From NCBI GenBank assembly GCA_007133255.1, contig SLMY01000156.1, positions 1-7,676 on the forward strand: DNA of 7,676 nucleotides, written 5' to 3'. The stretch's first letter is position 1. Each line of letters opens with the position of its first letter. The DNA is from Clostridiales bacterium. GTDB taxonomy: Bacteria; Bacillota; Clostridia; Saccharofermentanales; UBA5734. Made by a program: the position numbers and the translations under genes. Shown here one piece after another: positions 6,913 through 7,676 of this stretch. A model generated the notes under the pieces. It had not been told where the DNA came from. It worked only from the letters and a program-made list of their open reading frames with translations, and ran no database searches.

Positions 6913-7676
6913 CTAAAACCGCTCAATATCAATTCGCTCTACTTCGTGAATCGGGCGGCCCAGAAACAGGCTGCCAAGCTTCTGAAAGTACGTGATACTG
7001 TCACTGGTATAAAAAACATGGTTTCCCGTCTGATCTGACTGGTTCATCAGGCCATGAGCCGCCAGCTCATCATGAACACGCTTAGATACACGGTTCGCCG
7101 CGTCCACCAGGGTTACGGCAGGCCCGGCACTTTGAGCGATGATATCTTTAAGCAGCGGATAATGGGTACAGCCGAGAACTAAAGTATCAACCTGTGCCTG
7201 TTTCAGCGGCTGCAGATAAACATCGGCGATCTGGCGGGTCACTTCATGATGCCACCAGCCTTCTTCCGCCAGGCTGACGAAAAGCGGACACGCCTGCTGG
7301 TTAATGGACATATCCGGACCGGCGAAACGCCGAATGGCATCAACATACACGTCACTTTCAATCGTCGCCCGGGTACCGATGACCCCGATTTTCCTGTTGA
7401 CTGTGCTCTGCACAGCTGCCTGCGCGCCAGGTGTGATCACTTCAACAACCGGTATCTGCATCAGCTCACAAACTGCCTGATACGCCCTGGCGCTGGCAGT
7501 ATTACAGGCGATAACCAGCATTTTTATATGCTGTGCCCGCAGGAAACGGGCAATCTGCAGCGCGTATTTGATAATTGTCTCTGACGACTTGCTGCCATAC
7601 GGTGTCCGCCCGGTATCCCCGAAATAAACCGTGCTCTCCGCTGGCAGCAAAGCGATCATTTCCTTAAGAACGGTCA
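6913..7676 (-). CDS. murI: Glutamate racemase, 5' end missing (window edge)
   Basis: Cytosolic, cofactor-independent enzyme that interconverts L- and D-glutamate, supplying D-Glu for the peptidoglycan stem peptide. The two catalytic cysteines are visible: one in ACNTASA (residue 52, counting from the Met codon at 7659) and one in GCTHYPLL (residue 164, followed by the conserved His166). GDTGRTPYG near the start and CPLFVSLAEEGW (124-135) are also family motifs. The Met at 7659 is probably not the start: the frame stays open to the window edge, encodes TVLKE before it, matching the family's GGLTVLKEM segment, and no ribosome binding site sits at a proper distance. About 15-20 N-terminal residues, including the Asp-Ser of the active site, therefore lie outside. 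The gene ends with TAG. A DUF1934 gene follows 72 nt downstream on the same strand. Identification is firm. Confidence 0.96.
   Translation of the reverse strand, partial: TVLKEMIALLPAESTVYFGDTGRTPYGSKSSETIIKYALQIARFLRAQHIKMLVIACNTASARAYQAVCELMQIPVVEVITPGAQAAVQSTVNRKIGVIGTRATIESDVYVDAIRRFAGPDMSINQQACPLFVSLAEEGWWHHEVTRQIADVYLQPLKQAQVDTLVLGCTHYPLLKDIIAQSAGPAVTLVDAANRVSKRVHDELAAHGLMNQSDQTGNHVFYTSDSITYFQKLGSLFLGRPIHEVERIDIERF

Noticed and set aside
6908..6923. Hairpin AGCGG/CCGCT over the murI stop codon as a terminator
   Set aside because: The stem is only 5 bp and the nearest T run begins 7 nt past it; too weak to call, so murI and the DUF1934 gene may be co-transcribed.
7657..7659. Met codon at 7659 as the true murI start
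   Set aside because: The frame continues upstream to the window edge with residues that match the conserved GGLTVLKEM segment, and no correctly spaced ribosome binding site precedes this Met.
1..7676. Search for mobile elements, defence systems, CRISPR repeats, tRNAs and riboswitches
   Set aside because: All space is taken by conserved housekeeping genes with short gaps; no transposase, integrase, regularly spaced repeat, tRNA-like fold or recognisable aptamer was seen.

Overview
The window is a compact stretch of ordinary bacterial chromosome. It holds eight genes, all on the minus strand, so the reading order runs from the high-coordinate end to the low-coordinate end. The combination of a DUF1934 (YwiB-like) protein, a DUF512 radical-SAM protein directly before der, a zinc-ribbon form of ribosomal protein bL32 and strong AGGAGG-type ribosome binding sites points to a Bacillota, most likely Clostridia-type, genome of intermediate G+C. 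I see no tRNA, rRNA, CRISPR array, insertion sequence, phage gene or riboswitch.

Layout in transcription order: (1) murI, glutamate racemase, whose start lies beyond position 7676; (2) a DUF1934 protein; (3) a near-consensus sigma-A promoter at 6344-6372, driving (4) yceD (DUF177) and (5) rpmF, with a candidate intrinsic terminator at 5469-5504; (6) a PDZ-like/radical-SAM/DUF512 protein, overlapping by 8 nt with (7) der; (8) typA/bipA; (9) the N-terminal part of an MltG-type endolytic transglycosylase that runs off the window at position 1. Gaps are short (about 35-105 nt), and no stretch over 300 bases lacks a gene.

Two themes stand out. Four genes concern the ribosome: yceD (23S rRNA/50S accumulation), rpmF (a 50S protein), der (50S assembly GTPase) and typA (ribosome-associated GTPase). 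The two edge genes concern the cell wall: murI makes D-glutamate for peptidoglycan and MltG cleaves nascent glycan strands. The DUF512 protein has no established function; its position suggests, but does not show, a ribosome- or translation-related role.

I found no clearly new multi-gene system. The observations most worth a second look are an apparent extra copy of the MltG N-terminal module (three units at a constant 69-residue spacing), a paired 20-bp-spaced direct repeat just upstream of the yceD promoter, and a terminator-like hairpin only 13 nt before the ribosome binding site of the DUF512 gene.
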